The notes under the pieces are model-generated. The model worked only from the letters and a program-made list of their open reading frames with translations, did no database searches and was not told the origin of the DNA. From the NCBI GenBank assembly GCA_041874725.1, contig CP097466.1, forward strand, positions 5,766,001 to 5,830,000: 64,000 bases of DNA, written 5' to 3'. The stretch is from Duganella sp. BuS-21 (GTDB lineage: Bacteria; Pseudomonadota; Gammaproteobacteria; Burkholderiales; Burkholderiaceae_D). A program made the translations under genes and the position numbers. Positions 9,232 through 20,845 of this stretch are shown here, piece after piece (position 1 is the first letter of the stretch; the number at the start of each line of letters is the position of its first letter).

Positions 9232-10122
9232 ATGAGCCGGATAGACTATCGGGGACTGGCGGCACTCGATGCCGTGATCGATTATGGTAGCTTTGACAAG
9301 GCCGCCGCTGCGCTGTCGATTACCCAATCGGCGGTGTCGCAACGCATCCGTATGCTTGAAAACAGCGCCGGCGAGTTGCTGATCATCCGCAGCCAGCCAC
9401 CGGCGCCGACCGAGGCCGGCCAGCGTTTGATCGCCCATTATCGTCAGGTCCGGCTGTTGGAATCGGCACTGGACAAGCGCCCCGGCGACAGCGGTGCCCG
9501 GCCCGAAATCGCCATCGCCGTGAACGCCGACAGCGCCGCGACCTGGCTGCAGGAAGCCGTCACGCCGCTGATGCGCAACGGCGACTGCATGCTGCAGATC
9601 CGTCTGGACGACCAGGACCACACCCTGAGCATGCTGCGCGAAGGCCGCGTTTTCGGCTGCGTGACCAGCGAAACCGCTCAGGTGGCCGGCACGACGGTCA
9701 CGCCGCTGGGTGTAATGCGCTATTTATGCGTGTCCAGACCGGATTTTGCTGCCCGCTGGTTCCCCGGCGGTGTGACGGCGCAAGCCGTCCAGCAAGCCCC
9801 GGCCATGAATTTCGACCGCAAGGACATGCTGCAAACCCGCTTTATCGCCCAGCACACGGGCTACACCGGCCGTTATCCGCACCACGCCCTGTCCAGTTCG
9901 GACGGCTATGTGCGGTTTATCGAGGCGGGATTGGGCTACGGCATGCTGCCGATTCCGCAATGCGAACGACAACTGCGGGACGGTACGCTGATCGACCTCG
10001 CCCCCGGCGTCTGGCTGGACGTGCCGCTGAGGTGGCATATGTGGGATATCCAGACCCCGTTCACGCGCGCTTTATCCGATAACTTGATCGCTACTGCGCG
10101 CAAGTGGCTGATCACCGACTGA
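9232..10122 (+). CDS. argP: ArgP/LysG-type LysR regulator
   Basis: This 296-residue LysR-family regulator has an N-terminal winged helix-turn-helix (LSITQSAVSQRIRMLE, about 25-45) and a substrate-binding-like C-terminal domain. The N-terminus (DYRGLAALDAVIDYGSFDKA) matches the ArgP/IciA branch. Position opposite a LysE/ArgO exporter supports control of arginine or lysine export. The last 51 bp overlap the convergent lysoplasmalogenase gene. Confidence 0.88.
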   Translation: MSRIDYRGLAALDAVIDYGSFDKAAAALSITQSAVSQRIRMLENSAGELLIIRSQPPAPTEAGQRLIAHYRQVRLLESALDKRPGDSGARPEIAIAVNADSAATWLQEAVTPLMRNGDCMLQIRLDDQDHTLSMLREGRVFGCVTSETAQVAGTTVTPLGVMRYLCVSRPDFAARWFPGGVTAQAVQQAPAMNFDRKDMLQTRFIAQHTGYTGRYPHHALSSSDGYVRFIEAGLGYGMLPIPQCERQLRDGTLIDLAPGVWLDVPLRWHMWDIQTPFTRALSDNLIATARKWLITD

Positions 10123-10764
10123 TTTCGACCTGACCGACAAGGCCATCAGGTAGAGCGCCGCATAATATGTCCCGAGCACCAGCAGCGCCGAGGCCGGCAC
10201 TGGCGCATGGAATTTGTTATACGCCAGCGTGGTGTCCGAAATCAGGAAGGCCAGACCGCCACCGGCGGCCAGCTTGCCGTCGGCCGTGCCGAGGGTGAAC
10301 GCCCGCGACACCGCTTGCGCCGTCATGGCGACCAGGCACAGCATGTAGGCCAGCACCGGCAGCCGCAAGCCCGGGCCGACACCCGGCCACAGCACCAGCA
10401 AGTTCGCCGCGCTCAGCGCAAACAACAGGATCAGCGGCAAACGCCTGCCGAACAGGCGCGCATCGCGCGTGAACGCGCGTAAAAAGAACAGATGCGCCAG
10501 CAGGAAACTGGCCAGGCCCAGCTCGAAACCTAAGCGCATGGGCAGCATCAGGAACACATCGCCGCACAGCGACAGCAGCAAGGCCGCCAGGATCGCCTTG
10601 CGGTACGGCGCCTGCCCGCCCGCCGAGGCGCGCCACACCATGAACCACAGCAGCATGGTGGTCAAGGGCTTGAAGATGTAATGCAGCCAGATCGCATCGC
10701 CGCCCAAGGTGGCGCCCAGGATGGTCAGCAACGCCGACGCCAGTATGAACCAATTCATGTACAT
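10072..10764 (-). CDS. YhhN-family lysoplasmalogenase
   Basis: This 230-residue integral membrane protein has about eight helices and the YhhN pattern: HYIFKPLTT, LLLSLCGDVFLML and LISDTTLAYNKF, with conserved acidic residues in helices. Animal TMEM86 and bacterial homologues hydrolyse the vinyl-ether bond of lysoplasmalogens; the bacterial substrate here is not established. Its 3' end runs 51 bp into argP on the other strand. Confidence 0.85.
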   Translation of the reverse strand: MYMNWFILASALLTILGATLGGDAIWLHYIFKPLTTMLLWFMVWRASAGGQAPYRKAILAALLLSLCGDVFLMLPMRLGFELGLASFLLAHLFFLRAFTRDARLFGRRLPLILLFALSAANLLVLWPGVGPGLRLPVLAYMLCLVAMTAQAVSRAFTLGTADGKLAAGGGLAFLISDTTLAYNKFHAPVPASALLVLGTYYAALYLMALSVRSKSVGDQPLARSSDQVIG

Positions 10765-10835
10765 CCTCCGATCAGCACCGCCAGCGCTTGCGCGCCCTGC
10801 ACGCCCCGAAGCAAGACACCGGGGATAGTAGAATC

Positions 10836-11201
10836 CTATGCCGGCCGCAATGGTTTGAGCATCTTTGCAACATCATCGTAGTGCGCCAGCCAGCCGGACT
10901 CGGCCAACTTGGGCGCACACACGGGGCAAGCCTCGAAGGGATTGCAGTCGTGCGGCAGCTCCAGGTAGAAGCGACCGATGACGGCTTTTCCGGCATACGA
11001 ATCGGTCATCACCGGACGCGATTTCAACGACGGCTTGGCCACGGCCGGCACGAAATCGGCACCGCCCGGCGGCAGCCAGCGTTCGAATCCCTCGACCGGT
11101 TTGCCGTCCGGCACATACCAGGACTTGCGCTCGCTGTTCCAGCGCGCGCCCAGCGCCTTGGCTTCCTCTTTTTCCGCGAACGGTACTTTTAAGAACATCA
11201 T
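10836..11201 (-). CDS. DUF5710-domain protein
   Basis: This 121-residue protein starts with the DUF5710 signature (LKVPFAEKEEAKALGARWN followed by KSWYVPDG), a small domain often found in plasmid- and DNA-processing proteins. The C-terminal half has CNPFEACPVC, a possible metal-binding cluster. AAGGAG precedes the start. Function is unknown. Confidence 0.75.
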   Translation of the reverse strand: MMFLKVPFAEKEEAKALGARWNSERKSWYVPDGKPVEGFERWLPPGGADFVPAVAKPSLKSRPVMTDSYAGKAVIGRFYLELPHDCNPFEACPVCAPKLAESGWLAHYDDVAKMLKPLRPA

Positions 11202-11260
11202 CGTCGATCACTCCTTGCAGCAAGATTGCCATTTTACCGGCTGCCGCTTATATTGGCCGA

Positions 11261-11713
11261 ATGAACCGCATCCTCCGCGCCACCGCTGCCCACCTGACCG
11301 ACGCCCGCCACCTGCTGCACGAATATTTCGATGCCATCGACGTGGTGCTGCGCGATGACGACGACGCCATCCGCGCTTTCCTCAACGACCCTAGTTCAGC
11401 CATGTGGATCGCCTACGTGGACGATGTGCCCGCCGCCTGCGTGGCCATGCGGCCGCTCCCCGAAGTGGCAGGTGCCTGCGAGTGCAAGCGCCTCTACGTG
11501 AACCGCAACTTCCGCCGGCGCGGCTTGGCCGAGGCGCTGATGGCGGCGCTGGAACAGCACGCCGCCGCCGCCGGCTACCAGGCGGTCTACCTCGACACCA
11601 AGGATGATCTGGTCGGCGCCATCAGCCTGTACGACCGCCTCGGCTACGAGCGCTGCGCGCGCTATAACGACAATCCGCAGGCCACCATCTTCATGCGGCG
11701 TGGTTTGGCTTGA
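11261..11713 (+). CDS. GNAT-family N-acetyltransferase
   Basis: This 150-residue single-domain GNAT acyltransferase has the acetyl-CoA pyrophosphate loop NFRRRGLAEALM at about 83-95 and a later strand AVYLDT. Acceptor substrate is unknown. It is followed 19 bp later by the next gene on the same strand, so the two may be co-transcribed. Confidence 0.9.
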   Translation: MNRILRATAAHLTDARHLLHEYFDAIDVVLRDDDDAIRAFLNDPSSAMWIAYVDDVPAACVAMRPLPEVAGACECKRLYVNRNFRRRGLAEALMAALEQHAAAAGYQAVYLDTKDDLVGAISLYDRLGYERCARYNDNPQATIFMRRGLA

Positions 11714-11732
11714 GCTGTGAGAAAATGTCGCC

Positions 11733-12377
11733 ATGCCTACCATAGAACCACTGACCCTCACGCTGGCCGAACTGGCCGAGCGCTGGAACATGAGCCCTCA
11801 GCAAGTGCTGGCATCCCCGCGCGCGCTGCCCATGTATTTTTACTTTGACGGCCTGGTGTTCGACTTCAACGACAAATGGCACCGCGCCAACGGCGACGCC
11901 GGCGTGGTGCAAACGCTGGCGCAGCACAAGACCCGTTTGTCGACGCTGGAAATCGACCTGCAGCGCCAGACCATGCACAAGCGCGGCCTATTGAAGCTGA
12001 CCCAGTGGGAAGAAGCGCTGAGCGATGAAGAACTGCAAGACCAGCAAGCCGAGGCGGACCGCCTGACGGAAGAAATCCCCCTGTTGTCGGAGCAGCTCAC
12101 GCAGCGTCGCGAAGAACGCCAGCGCCGCGTGCGCAACGGCCTGCTGCGCGCTGCGCCGCGCACCGTGGCCGACATCGCCAAGCGCGGCGAAACGCGCTTC
12201 CCGCAATTCGCCTACATGCCGCACACGCCCAACAAAACCGAGGGCGAGGCGGTCATCGCCGACGGCGCCGTGGTGGCGTTGGAGGATGGCTTCCCGCTCA
12301 AGGAAGTGCTGACCACGGCCGACCTTGTGGCGGCCATGGTCGACGTGCGCGCGGCTGAAGCTTCAGCCGGCGCCTAG
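11733..12377 (+). CDS. Conserved-looking hypothetical protein with coiled coil
   Basis: This 214-residue soluble protein has a short helix-turn-helix-like start (TLAELAERWNMSPQQVL), a middle charged coiled coil (about 75-135) and no signal peptide or membrane helix. The N-terminal piece resembles the DNA-binding start of some small regulators, but this is weak. I do not recognise a family. Confidence 0.7.
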   Translation: MPTIEPLTLTLAELAERWNMSPQQVLASPRALPMYFYFDGLVFDFNDKWHRANGDAGVVQTLAQHKTRLSTLEIDLQRQTMHKRGLLKLTQWEEALSDEELQDQQAEADRLTEEIPLLSEQLTQRREERQRRVRNGLLRAAPRTVADIAKRGETRFPQFAYMPHTPNKTEGEAVIADGAVVALEDGFPLKEVLTTADLVAAMVDVRAAEASAGA

Positions 12378-12387
12378 CGCTTAGAAC

Positions 12388-13494
12388 TTAGGCCAGCACG
12401 ATGCGTTTCTGCTCACGCGCCGAGCGGTAGATCGCCTCGATGATGCGGATGTCGCGCAGCCCCTCTTCCCCCGGCACGATGGGCTCGCGGTTGTTGACGA
12501 TGCACGCCGACAGGTGATCGAGCTGGGCCGCCCACTGGGTGGCGCCCGGCCCCGGTTTCGGCGTGATCTGGGTGCTGCGGTCCTGGCCTATCCACAGCTT
12601 GTTGCCGTCGTAGCGCGTGCCCGGCTCCAGGTCGATGCGCCCCTTGTCGCCCATCAGCAGAATGTGGTTCTGGTTGGCGCTGTACATCGACATGCAGGAA
12701 CCGATCACGCCGGATGGGAACTCCAGCTGGAACTCGATCATGTCCTCCACTTCGCGGAAGCGCGGATCGTTGCGGTCCGTGGTTTCCTTGGCGTAGACGG
12801 CCACCGGCTCTTCGCCCGTCATATAGCGCGCCGCGTTCAGCGCGTAGATGCCGATATCCATCAGCGAACCGCCGCCGGACATGGCTTTCTTCAGGCGCCA
12901 GGCGTTCGGATTACCGGTGGTGAAGCCGTGTTCCGAACGGAAGTAGCGCAGCTTGCCGATTTCGCCGGCGCGGGCGCGGCGCACCGCTTCCAGGTTGTGC
13001 GGTTCGAAGTGGCAGCGGTAGCCGATCATCAGTTTCTTGCCGGCCTTCTTGCAGGCGGCGATCATCGATTCGCATTCGGCCGAGGAGACCGCCATCGGCT
13101 TCTCGCACATCACGTGCTTGCCGGCGGCGGCGGAACGGATGGTGTACTCGGCGTGCATGGAAACCGGCAGGCAGACGTAGACGATGTCGATGTCCGGATT
13201 GTCCTTGATGCTGTCGAAATTCTTGTAATCGTAGATGCCGCGTTCCGGCACGCCGTACTCGGCCGCCACGCGCTTGGCCTTGACCGGATCACCGCTGACC
13301 AGCGCGACCAGTTTGCTGTGCTGGCAGTTCTTAAACTGGGGAATAATCACGCCCAGACCATAGCCCCCCAGACCCACGATGGCATAGCCCAGCTTGCGCG
13401 CGGGCGTGGCCGCCATGGCCGGCAACCCCATGGCCGAGACTGTGATAGCGCTACCAGCAGCGAGCACTAGACTACGTCGATTTATTTTAATCAT
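12388..13494 (-). CDS. Periplasmic Gfo/Idh/MocA oxidoreductase, GFOR-like
   Basis: A 368-residue NAD(P)-dependent sugar oxidoreductase. Order: twin-arginine-like leader (NRRSLVLAAG, cleaved near AMAA), Rossmann motif VGLGGYGLG, the family motif CEKPMAV, and the catalytic region GYRCHFEPHN and GGGSLMDIGIY. It resembles Zymomonas glucose-fructose oxidoreductase, which is Tat-exported with its cofactor bound. Substrate is not established. It is a lone gene. Confidence 0.9.
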   Translation of the reverse strand: MIKINRRSLVLAAGSAITVSAMGLPAMAATPARKLGYAIVGLGGYGLGVIIPQFKNCQHSKLVALVSGDPVKAKRVAAEYGVPERGIYDYKNFDSIKDNPDIDIVYVCLPVSMHAEYTIRSAAAGKHVMCEKPMAVSSAECESMIAACKKAGKKLMIGYRCHFEPHNLEAVRRARAGEIGKLRYFRSEHGFTTGNPNAWRLKKAMSGGGSLMDIGIYALNAARYMTGEEPVAVYAKETTDRNDPRFREVEDMIEFQLEFPSGVIGSCMSMYSANQNHILLMGDKGRIDLEPGTRYDGNKLWIGQDRSTQITPKPGPGATQWAAQLDHLSACIVNNREPIVPGEEGLRDIRIIEAIYRSAREQKRIVLA

Positions 13495-13676
13495 TCCCTG
13501 TCTCCAATGAATTCAGCTTGCGAACAGTAATTTTAGTATAAGCGCAAGGTTGCGCAACGGTGTAGCGGGAAAAATCACGGAAATGAAACAACTATCGCAA
13601 CAGGAAGCGCCGCGTCTGTCCACGACAAGCATGCTTGTGGGATACTAATCGCAAGGCAAAGGGGGCGAGACGGGGA

Positions 13677-14420
13677 ATGCGGCTGACAAGACACATCGCA
13701 TGGTTGATAGGCGCGCTGCCGGCAATGGCGCTGGCGGCTGACCCGGCGCCGCTGAAACTGATGGTGGGCGACATGCCGCCCTACGCCATTGCAGCCGCCG
13801 CCACGACGACGGCGCCTGGTTCGCTGGTGGAAATCACCCAGGAACTGGGGCGGCGCATGGGATCGCCGGTGGAAGTGCAGTTTTACCCATGGTCACGTGC
13901 GGTGGCCATGGCATCGCTGGCGCCGCGCACCTTGGTGCTGCCGATCACCCGCACCGAGGAGCGCGAGCACAAATACCGCTGGCTGGTGAAAATCTACAAG
14001 CAAAGACTGATCTTCGTCGGCCAGCACGGCAACCGCAAGTTGGCCGACCCTGCCCTGCTGACGCGGTCGCGCCTGACGGTCCTGCGCGGCACCCCCTACA
14101 AGCAACTGCTGCTCGACGCCGGCTACACCGACGTGGCGGAATGCGCGACCATCAAGGAATGCGTGCGGATGGTCAAAACCGGCATCGCCGACGCCAGCTT
14201 CGGCGCCGAAGACACGCACCGCACCGCCGCCAGCACGGGCGGCAACAAAGCCGCCGACTTCGACTACAGCCCGCCGTTCCGCCACGGCGAAGTCTGGCTG
14301 GCCGGCTCGCTCGACATCAGCGAAGACGAAGCGCGCAAATGGCGCACCACCCTCGACACCATGCGCACCGACGGCAGCTTCGCCCGCATCCTGCACAAGT
14401 ACAACGCCACCGGCAACTAG
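13677..14420 (+). CDS. Periplasmic solute-binding protein, family-3 type
   Basis: This 247-residue protein has a signal peptide (MRLTRHIAW to AMALA) and a type-II binding fold similar to amino-acid-binding proteins (LKLMVGDMPPYA, then QELGRRMGSPVEVQFYPW). I chose the ATG at 13677 because the signal peptide begins there. No permease or ATPase is nearby, so it may be an orphan receptor or a non-transport relative. Ligand is unknown. Confidence 0.85.
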   Translation: MRLTRHIAWLIGALPAMALAADPAPLKLMVGDMPPYAIAAAATTTAPGSLVEITQELGRRMGSPVEVQFYPWSRAVAMASLAPRTLVLPITRTEEREHKYRWLVKIYKQRLIFVGQHGNRKLADPALLTRSRLTVLRGTPYKQLLLDAGYTDVAECATIKECVRMVKTGIADASFGAEDTHRTAASTGGNKAADFDYSPPFRHGEVWLAGSLDISEDEARKWRTTLDTMRTDGSFARILHKYNATGN

Positions 14421-14470
14421 TAGTGTTGATGCGCCCACCAGCCAGCGGCTACATAAAGACTCAAGCCAAG

Positions 14471-14506
14471 AAAAAAGGACTTAGATTTTCACCTAAGTCC
14501 TTTTTT
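14471..14506 (-). terminator. Terminator of tRNA-Ile2 (bidirectional)
   Basis: An 8-bp stem (14477-14484 with 14493-14500) is flanked by six A on one side and six T on the other. It begins 5 nt beyond the tRNA 3' end on the minus strand and can also stop the convergent solute-binding gene. Confidence 0.9.
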
Positions 14507-14510
14507 GTAT

Positions 14511-14589
<79 letters not shown>

Positions 14590-14690
14590 TAAGGGATACT
14601 GCTGCGCCGGGGCCTGTACAGACCCTCCGATGCGCACCCGGCGCTGCCGAGCACGCGAGCATAAGGGCTAGGCCATCCCCCAGTCAAGTC

Positions 14691-16931
<2,241 letters not shown>

Positions 16932-17360
16932 AGGCGCTTTCGATTACGGATAAAGTTTCGATCCTTCTGGGATCACTACGTCTTCGAACTTGCCGACTAC
17001 ACAAGTCCGACAATACTACGACTTACTTATACCTTCGGTCAGGCCGACCTACTCTATAGAACTCCGGGGAATTCTACTGCATCAGACACGTGCGTGGGGG
17101 CAAGAAACCGCGACTGGGTTAGTTAGCAAACAGACTCGTTGCACAACCCAAGCTGGCCCTGGCCGCCGACACCGGTTCATCCGCGTCGATCAAGAGCCTA
17201 AACACTGAAAACAAACACACTCTGAACAGAAAAACGATGCCAAAACATACAACACTTAGCGTTTTATTATAGCACGTCACTTTTCAATTTCCAGAGGGAA
17301 GACCCGCAGATCCCCCTGTGGAATGATGACAGAAACATTACGCCACAAAACGCCTCCAAT
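16932..17360 (-). other. Long rpoD leader and dnaG-rpoD spacer, no gene
   Basis: This 429-bp spacer holds the rpoD promoter at its dnaG end and about 325 nt of transcribed leader. The leader is composition-biased and I see no protein-like frame; a 72-codon plus-strand frame here looks random. Heat-shock promoters often precede rpoD, but I cannot identify one with confidence. Confidence 0.6.
17266..17294 (-). promoter_or_regulatory. Extended -10 promoter for rpoD
   Basis: On the minus strand a perfect TATAAT (17266-17271) is preceded by TGC, an extended -10, and by CTGGAA (17289-17294) at 17-nt spacing. Predicted start is near 17259. Confidence 0.75.
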
Positions 17361-19157
17361 TTAGCGGCTCGGCAGCTCCGCCTGGGCTTCGCGCAGCAGC
17401 TGATCTTGCTGCGATGTCAACTCTCGGTAGCGCACGCCGATCTCGTCCGACGACAGCCCGGCGGCGAACAACTGGCTCAATTCGAGCTTGAGTGCGTCCA
17501 GCTTGACCTGGCGAATCGCCGCCCGCAGCACCATGCGTTCGGTGTCGCGGTCCGACTCCGGCTCCTTGACGATTTCGCCGATCAACTCATCGTATTCGTC
17601 GCCGAGCGACTTCAAATGCTGGGCGAAGGCGGCGAAATTGCCTTGCTCGCCCAACACCTGGGCCGCCTCGGTCAGCTGCGCCAGCCGCTCGGCCGCCTCG
17701 GCGCCAAACAACTGGAACGCCGCCAGCGCCGCCGCATCGACCTCCATCGACAGCGCCGGATGCGCCACCAGCAGGCGCATGATCTGCAACTCCAGCCCCT
17801 TGGGCTGCGGCCGGCCGCTGCGCGGCGGCGCCTTGCGGGCCACCGCCACCGGCTTGGCCAGCTCGAACAGCACCTCGATCTCGTACGGCGTGGTCAGCGT
17901 CATCTGCGCCAGGCCGTGGACGATCTGCAAGCGCAGCGCGGTCGGCGTCATGGCCTGCAGCATGGGCTTGGCGTCGAACTGCGCGCGCGCCCTGCCCTCG
18001 GGACTGCTCATGTCGTGCTCGCCCACGGCTTCCTTGATCAGGAACTGCGACAGCGGCATGGCTTCCTGGATCTCGCGCTCGAACGCTGCCTTGCCGTGCT
18101 CGCGCACATAGCTGTCAGGATCGTGCTCGGTCGGCAGGAACAGGAACTTGATGGTCTTGTTGTCCGTCATGTGCGGCAGGCACGCCTCCAGCGCGCGCCG
18201 TGCGGCGCGGCGGCCGGCCTTGTCGCCGTCGAAGCTGAAGATCACCGTGTCGGTCTGACGCAACAGTTTCTGCACATGGTGGGTGGTGCAGGCGGTGCCC
18301 AGGGTCGCCACCGCCTGCGGGAAACCCATCTGCGCCAGCGCCACCACGTCCATATAGCCTTCCGTCACCAGCACATAACCCGCATCGCGGATCGCCTGGC
18401 GCGCCTCGAACAGGCCATACAGCTCGAAGCCCTTGGAAAATAACGGCGTTTCGGGGGAATTCAAGTACTTCGGCTCACCCTGATCGAGCACGCGGCCGCC
18501 GAAGGCGATCACCTGCCCCTTGGTGTTTTTAATCGGAAACATGACGCGCTCGCGGAAGCGGTCGTAGCGTTTGCGGTTACCGCCGTCCTCGTCGACCTTG
18601 TCGATCACCAGGCCGGCCTCGACCAGCGCCACCGCTTCGTAGTCCGGGAACACCGAGCGCAGGTTGTCCCAGCCGTTCGGCGCATAGCCAAGGCCGAAAC
18701 GGGCGGCGACTTCGCCGGTCAGGCCGCGATTTTTCAGGTAGGCGATGGCGTTCGGCGCGCTGCGCAACTGCAGCTTGAAGAAGTCGCTGGCGCGCGTCAT
18801 GGCGTCGGTCAGGGCCATCGATTGCGCCTGCAGCTGCGCGCGCTGGGCCGGCGGAATCTTGTCGTCCTGCTCGGGCACGACCATGCCGACGTTTTGCGCC
18901 AGTTCCTTGACGGCATCGACAAAGCCCATGCCGGAGTATTCGATCATGAAGCCGATGGAGGTGCCGTGGGCGCCGCAGCCGAAGCAGTGGTAAAACTGCT
19001 TGGTGGGGCTGACCGTGAAGCTGGGCGACTTTTCATTGTGGAACGGGCACAGGCCCATGAAGTTCGCGCCGCCTTTTTTCAGCTGCACATAACGTCCGAC
19101 GACGTCGACGATGTCGACGCGGTTCAGCAAATCGGCGATAAAGGATTGTGGGATCAC
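17361..19157 (-). CDS. dnaG: DNA primase
   Basis: This 598-residue primase makes RNA primers at the fork. The N-terminal zinc-binding domain shows CPFH at about residues 37-40 and CFGC at 58-61, followed by the RNA polymerase core (EGYMDVVALAQ) and Toprim acidic motif (FSFDGDKAGRRAA). A C-terminal helicase-binding region follows. It is in the classical macromolecular-synthesis block between yqeY-like and rpoD. Confidence 0.98.
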   Translation of the reverse strand: MIPQSFIADLLNRVDIVDVVGRYVQLKKGGANFMGLCPFHNEKSPSFTVSPTKQFYHCFGCGAHGTSIGFMIEYSGMGFVDAVKELAQNVGMVVPEQDDKIPPAQRAQLQAQSMALTDAMTRASDFFKLQLRSAPNAIAYLKNRGLTGEVAARFGLGYAPNGWDNLRSVFPDYEAVALVEAGLVIDKVDEDGGNRKRYDRFRERVMFPIKNTKGQVIAFGGRVLDQGEPKYLNSPETPLFSKGFELYGLFEARQAIRDAGYVLVTEGYMDVVALAQMGFPQAVATLGTACTTHHVQKLLRQTDTVIFSFDGDKAGRRAARRALEACLPHMTDNKTIKFLFLPTEHDPDSYVREHGKAAFEREIQEAMPLSQFLIKEAVGEHDMSSPEGRARAQFDAKPMLQAMTPTALRLQIVHGLAQMTLTTPYEIEVLFELAKPVAVARKAPPRSGRPQPKGLELQIMRLLVAHPALSMEVDAAALAAFQLFGAEAAERLAQLTEAAQVLGEQGNFAAFAQHLKSLGDEYDELIGEIVKEPESDRDTERMVLRAAIRQVKLDALKLELSQLFAAGLSSDEIGVRYRELTSQQDQLLREAQAELPSR

Positions 19158-19254
19158 TGGGCTGGACGGTCTTGTTATTGATCAGGCTATACCGCCATGG
19201 GCGATCCGCCTTGATGCGGATCAAACCATGGCGGCGTGGTGCATCGGTGCTGCT

Positions 19255-19704
19255 TTAAGCAGGCGACAGGGCCTTCTTGACCAATGCCGACACCACGGTC
19301 ATGTCGGCGCGGCCGGCCAGCTTCGGCTTGACGATGCCCATGACCTTGCCCATGTCCTGCGGACCGGCGGCGCCCGAGGCGGCCACGGCGGCAGCGACTT
19401 CAGCGGCGATTTCCTCGTCCGACAGGCCGGCTGGCATGTAGGCGCTCAGCACCACCAGTTCGGCTTTTTCGATGTCGGCCAAATCCTGGCGGCCGCCGGC
19501 TTCGAATTGGGTGATTGAATCCTTGCGCTGCTTGATCATTTTTTCCACGATAGCGACGGTCTGCTCGTCGCTGACCTGGATCTGCTCGTCCACTTCCTTG
19601 CGCTTGATTTCCGCCAGGATCAGACGAATGGTCGACAGGCGGCCGGCTTCCTTGGCACGCATGGCGTTTTTCATGTCTTCGGTGATTTGATCTTTCAAGC
19701 TCAT
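19255..19704 (-). CDS. GatB/YqeY-domain protein
   Basis: This 149-residue protein is related to the tail domain of the GatB subunit of amidotransferases (MSLKDQITEDMKNAMRAKEA, and AYMPAGLSDEEI near residue 95). Its biochemical role is not settled. I start at ATG 19704 behind GGAAAG rather than an upstream TTG. It sits between rpsU and dnaG, the usual beta-proteobacterial order. Confidence 0.95.
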   Translation of the reverse strand: MSLKDQITEDMKNAMRAKEAGRLSTIRLILAEIKRKEVDEQIQVSDEQTVAIVEKMIKQRKDSITQFEAGGRQDLADIEKAELVVLSAYMPAGLSDEEIAAEVAAAVAASGAAGPQDMGKVMGIVKPKLAGRADMTVVSALVKKALSPA

Positions 19705-19831
19705 GAGGGTACTTTCCAAAAATAATGCAATAAAAATGCGAAAACCCGCTGCGGCAAATTAGCCGGAGCGGGTATTCTCTAGTTGCCGCGAACACAACCG
19801 GCATGCGCCAGGTTGGCCTGCGTCGACAATC

Positions 19832-20044
19832 TTAGAAGAGTTTTTTCGGCAGCTGCTGGCTGCGGATACGCTTGTAGTGACGCTTGACAGCGGCAGCCAG
19901 CTTGCGTTTACGTTCAGCCGTTGGCTTCTCGTAGAACTCGCGTGCACGCAGTTCGGTCAGCAGACCGGTTTTTTCGATGGTGCGTTTGAAGCGACGCATT
20001 GCGACTTCGAACGGCTCGTTTTCTTTAAGGCGAATAGTGGTCAT
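19832..20044 (-). CDS. rpsU: 30S ribosomal protein S21
   Basis: This 70-residue basic protein begins [20 protein letters not shown] and ends KKLF. S21 helps the 30S subunit start translation. The ATG at 20044 gives the family length; there is no Shine-Dalgarno sequence before it, and a TTG 12 nt upstream is possible but would add MNFY. Confidence 0.97.
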   Translation of the reverse strand: MTTIRLKENEPFEVAMRRFKRTIEKTGLLTELRAREFYEKPTAERKRKLAAAVKRHYKRIRSQQLPKKLF

Positions 20045-20083
20045 GTAAAAATTCAAACCGTTGGAGGTTATAGGGAGACAGAG

Positions 20084-20092
20084 ACTATAGCA
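20084..20092 (-). promoter_or_regulatory. Extended -10 promoter for rpsU
   Basis: The minus strand reads TGCTATAGT, an extended -10 with TG one base before the hexamer, about 40 nt upstream of the rpsU start. The -35 is poor. The same TGC-TATA arrangement drives rpoD. Confidence 0.6.
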
Positions 20093-20122
20093 GCTTTTTT
20101 GAGCAAATGGAAGTCCCGTGCG

Positions 20123-20152
20123 TGCCGGCTGTTGTCAACACACAGGCCGGCA
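20123..20152. terminator. Hairpin between PEP-CTERM gene and rpsU
   Basis: TGCCGGC (20123-20129) pairs perfectly with GCCGGCA (20146-20152). It lies just past the PEP-CTERM stop codon. There is no U-run, so it may be a weak terminator or an RNA-stabilising hairpin. Confidence 0.35.
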
Positions 20153-20163
20153 GGCGCACAAAC

Positions 20164-20760
20164 TCAGGCTTTGCGGCGGCGTGCTACCAGTCCCACCAGA
20201 CCCAGGCCGGCCATCAGCATGCCATAGCTTGCCGGTTCCGGCACGGCGCTCACGGTCAGGCCGACGTTGTCGATGAAGGCCGAGGTGTCGTACTGATTGG
20301 TCGGGTTCAGGCCCGAGAAGCTCAGCGTGTGGCTGCCGGCGCCCAGGGTCACCGACGCGCTGGCAAAGCTGTTCCAGCCGGTCGAGGTGGCGGCAAAGCT
20401 GCCCAGGTCGTTGCCGTCGAGGGTCACGCCGACCACTTGGCCAGCATAATAGCCCGAACGCAGCGCCATGTCGAAGCTGATGCTGAACACGCCGGCGGCG
20501 TCGCTGCTGAAGGTTTGCGAGATCGAGGCGATGTTCTGCAGCACGGCGAAGTAGTCGCCGCTGGCGGTGACGCCGTTCCAGGCGGTGTAGTTGTGCGACA
20601 CGGCGCCGCCACCGGTGAAGCTCCAGTCGGCAGCCACGTTGCCGTAGGCGTAACCGCCGCCGACGGTGTTGGTTTCAAAGCTGGTGTTGTTCAGCGAGGC
20701 GGCAGCCATGGCGTTGGTGCTCAGCAGGGCGACGGCGGCGGCGATGATCAGTTTTTTCAT
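20164..20760 (-). CDS. PEP-CTERM surface protein
   Basis: This 198-residue exported protein has a signal peptide (MKKLIIAAAVALLSTNAMA), a beta-rich domain that reads like a carbohydrate-binding fold (about 20-170), and a C-terminal sorting tail: VPEPAS, a hydrophobic helix and RRRK. Exosortase cleaves such tails during export in exopolysaccharide-forming bacteria. I used ATG 20760 behind TGGAG, discarding 29 upstream residues. No exosortase gene is in the window. Confidence 0.92.
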   Translation of the reverse strand: MKKLIIAAAVALLSTNAMAAASLNNTSFETNTVGGGYAYGNVAADWSFTGGGAVSHNYTAWNGVTASGDYFAVLQNIASISQTFSSDAAGVFSISFDMALRSGYYAGQVVGVTLDGNDLGSFAATSTGWNSFASASVTLGAGSHTLSFSGLNPTNQYDTSAFIDNVGLTVSAVPEPASYGMLMAGLGLVGLVARRRKA

Positions 20761-20845
20761 GTTATCTCCAGAAGAGTCAAGGTGGAAACTCAACCACTTG
20801 ATCTTGTTTAAATAACATGTCAAGTGTCTTAAGCGCAATATAAGC

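Noticed and set aside
16990..17208. 72-codon plus-strand frame in the rpoD leader
   Set aside because: No ribosome-binding site, random-looking peptide.
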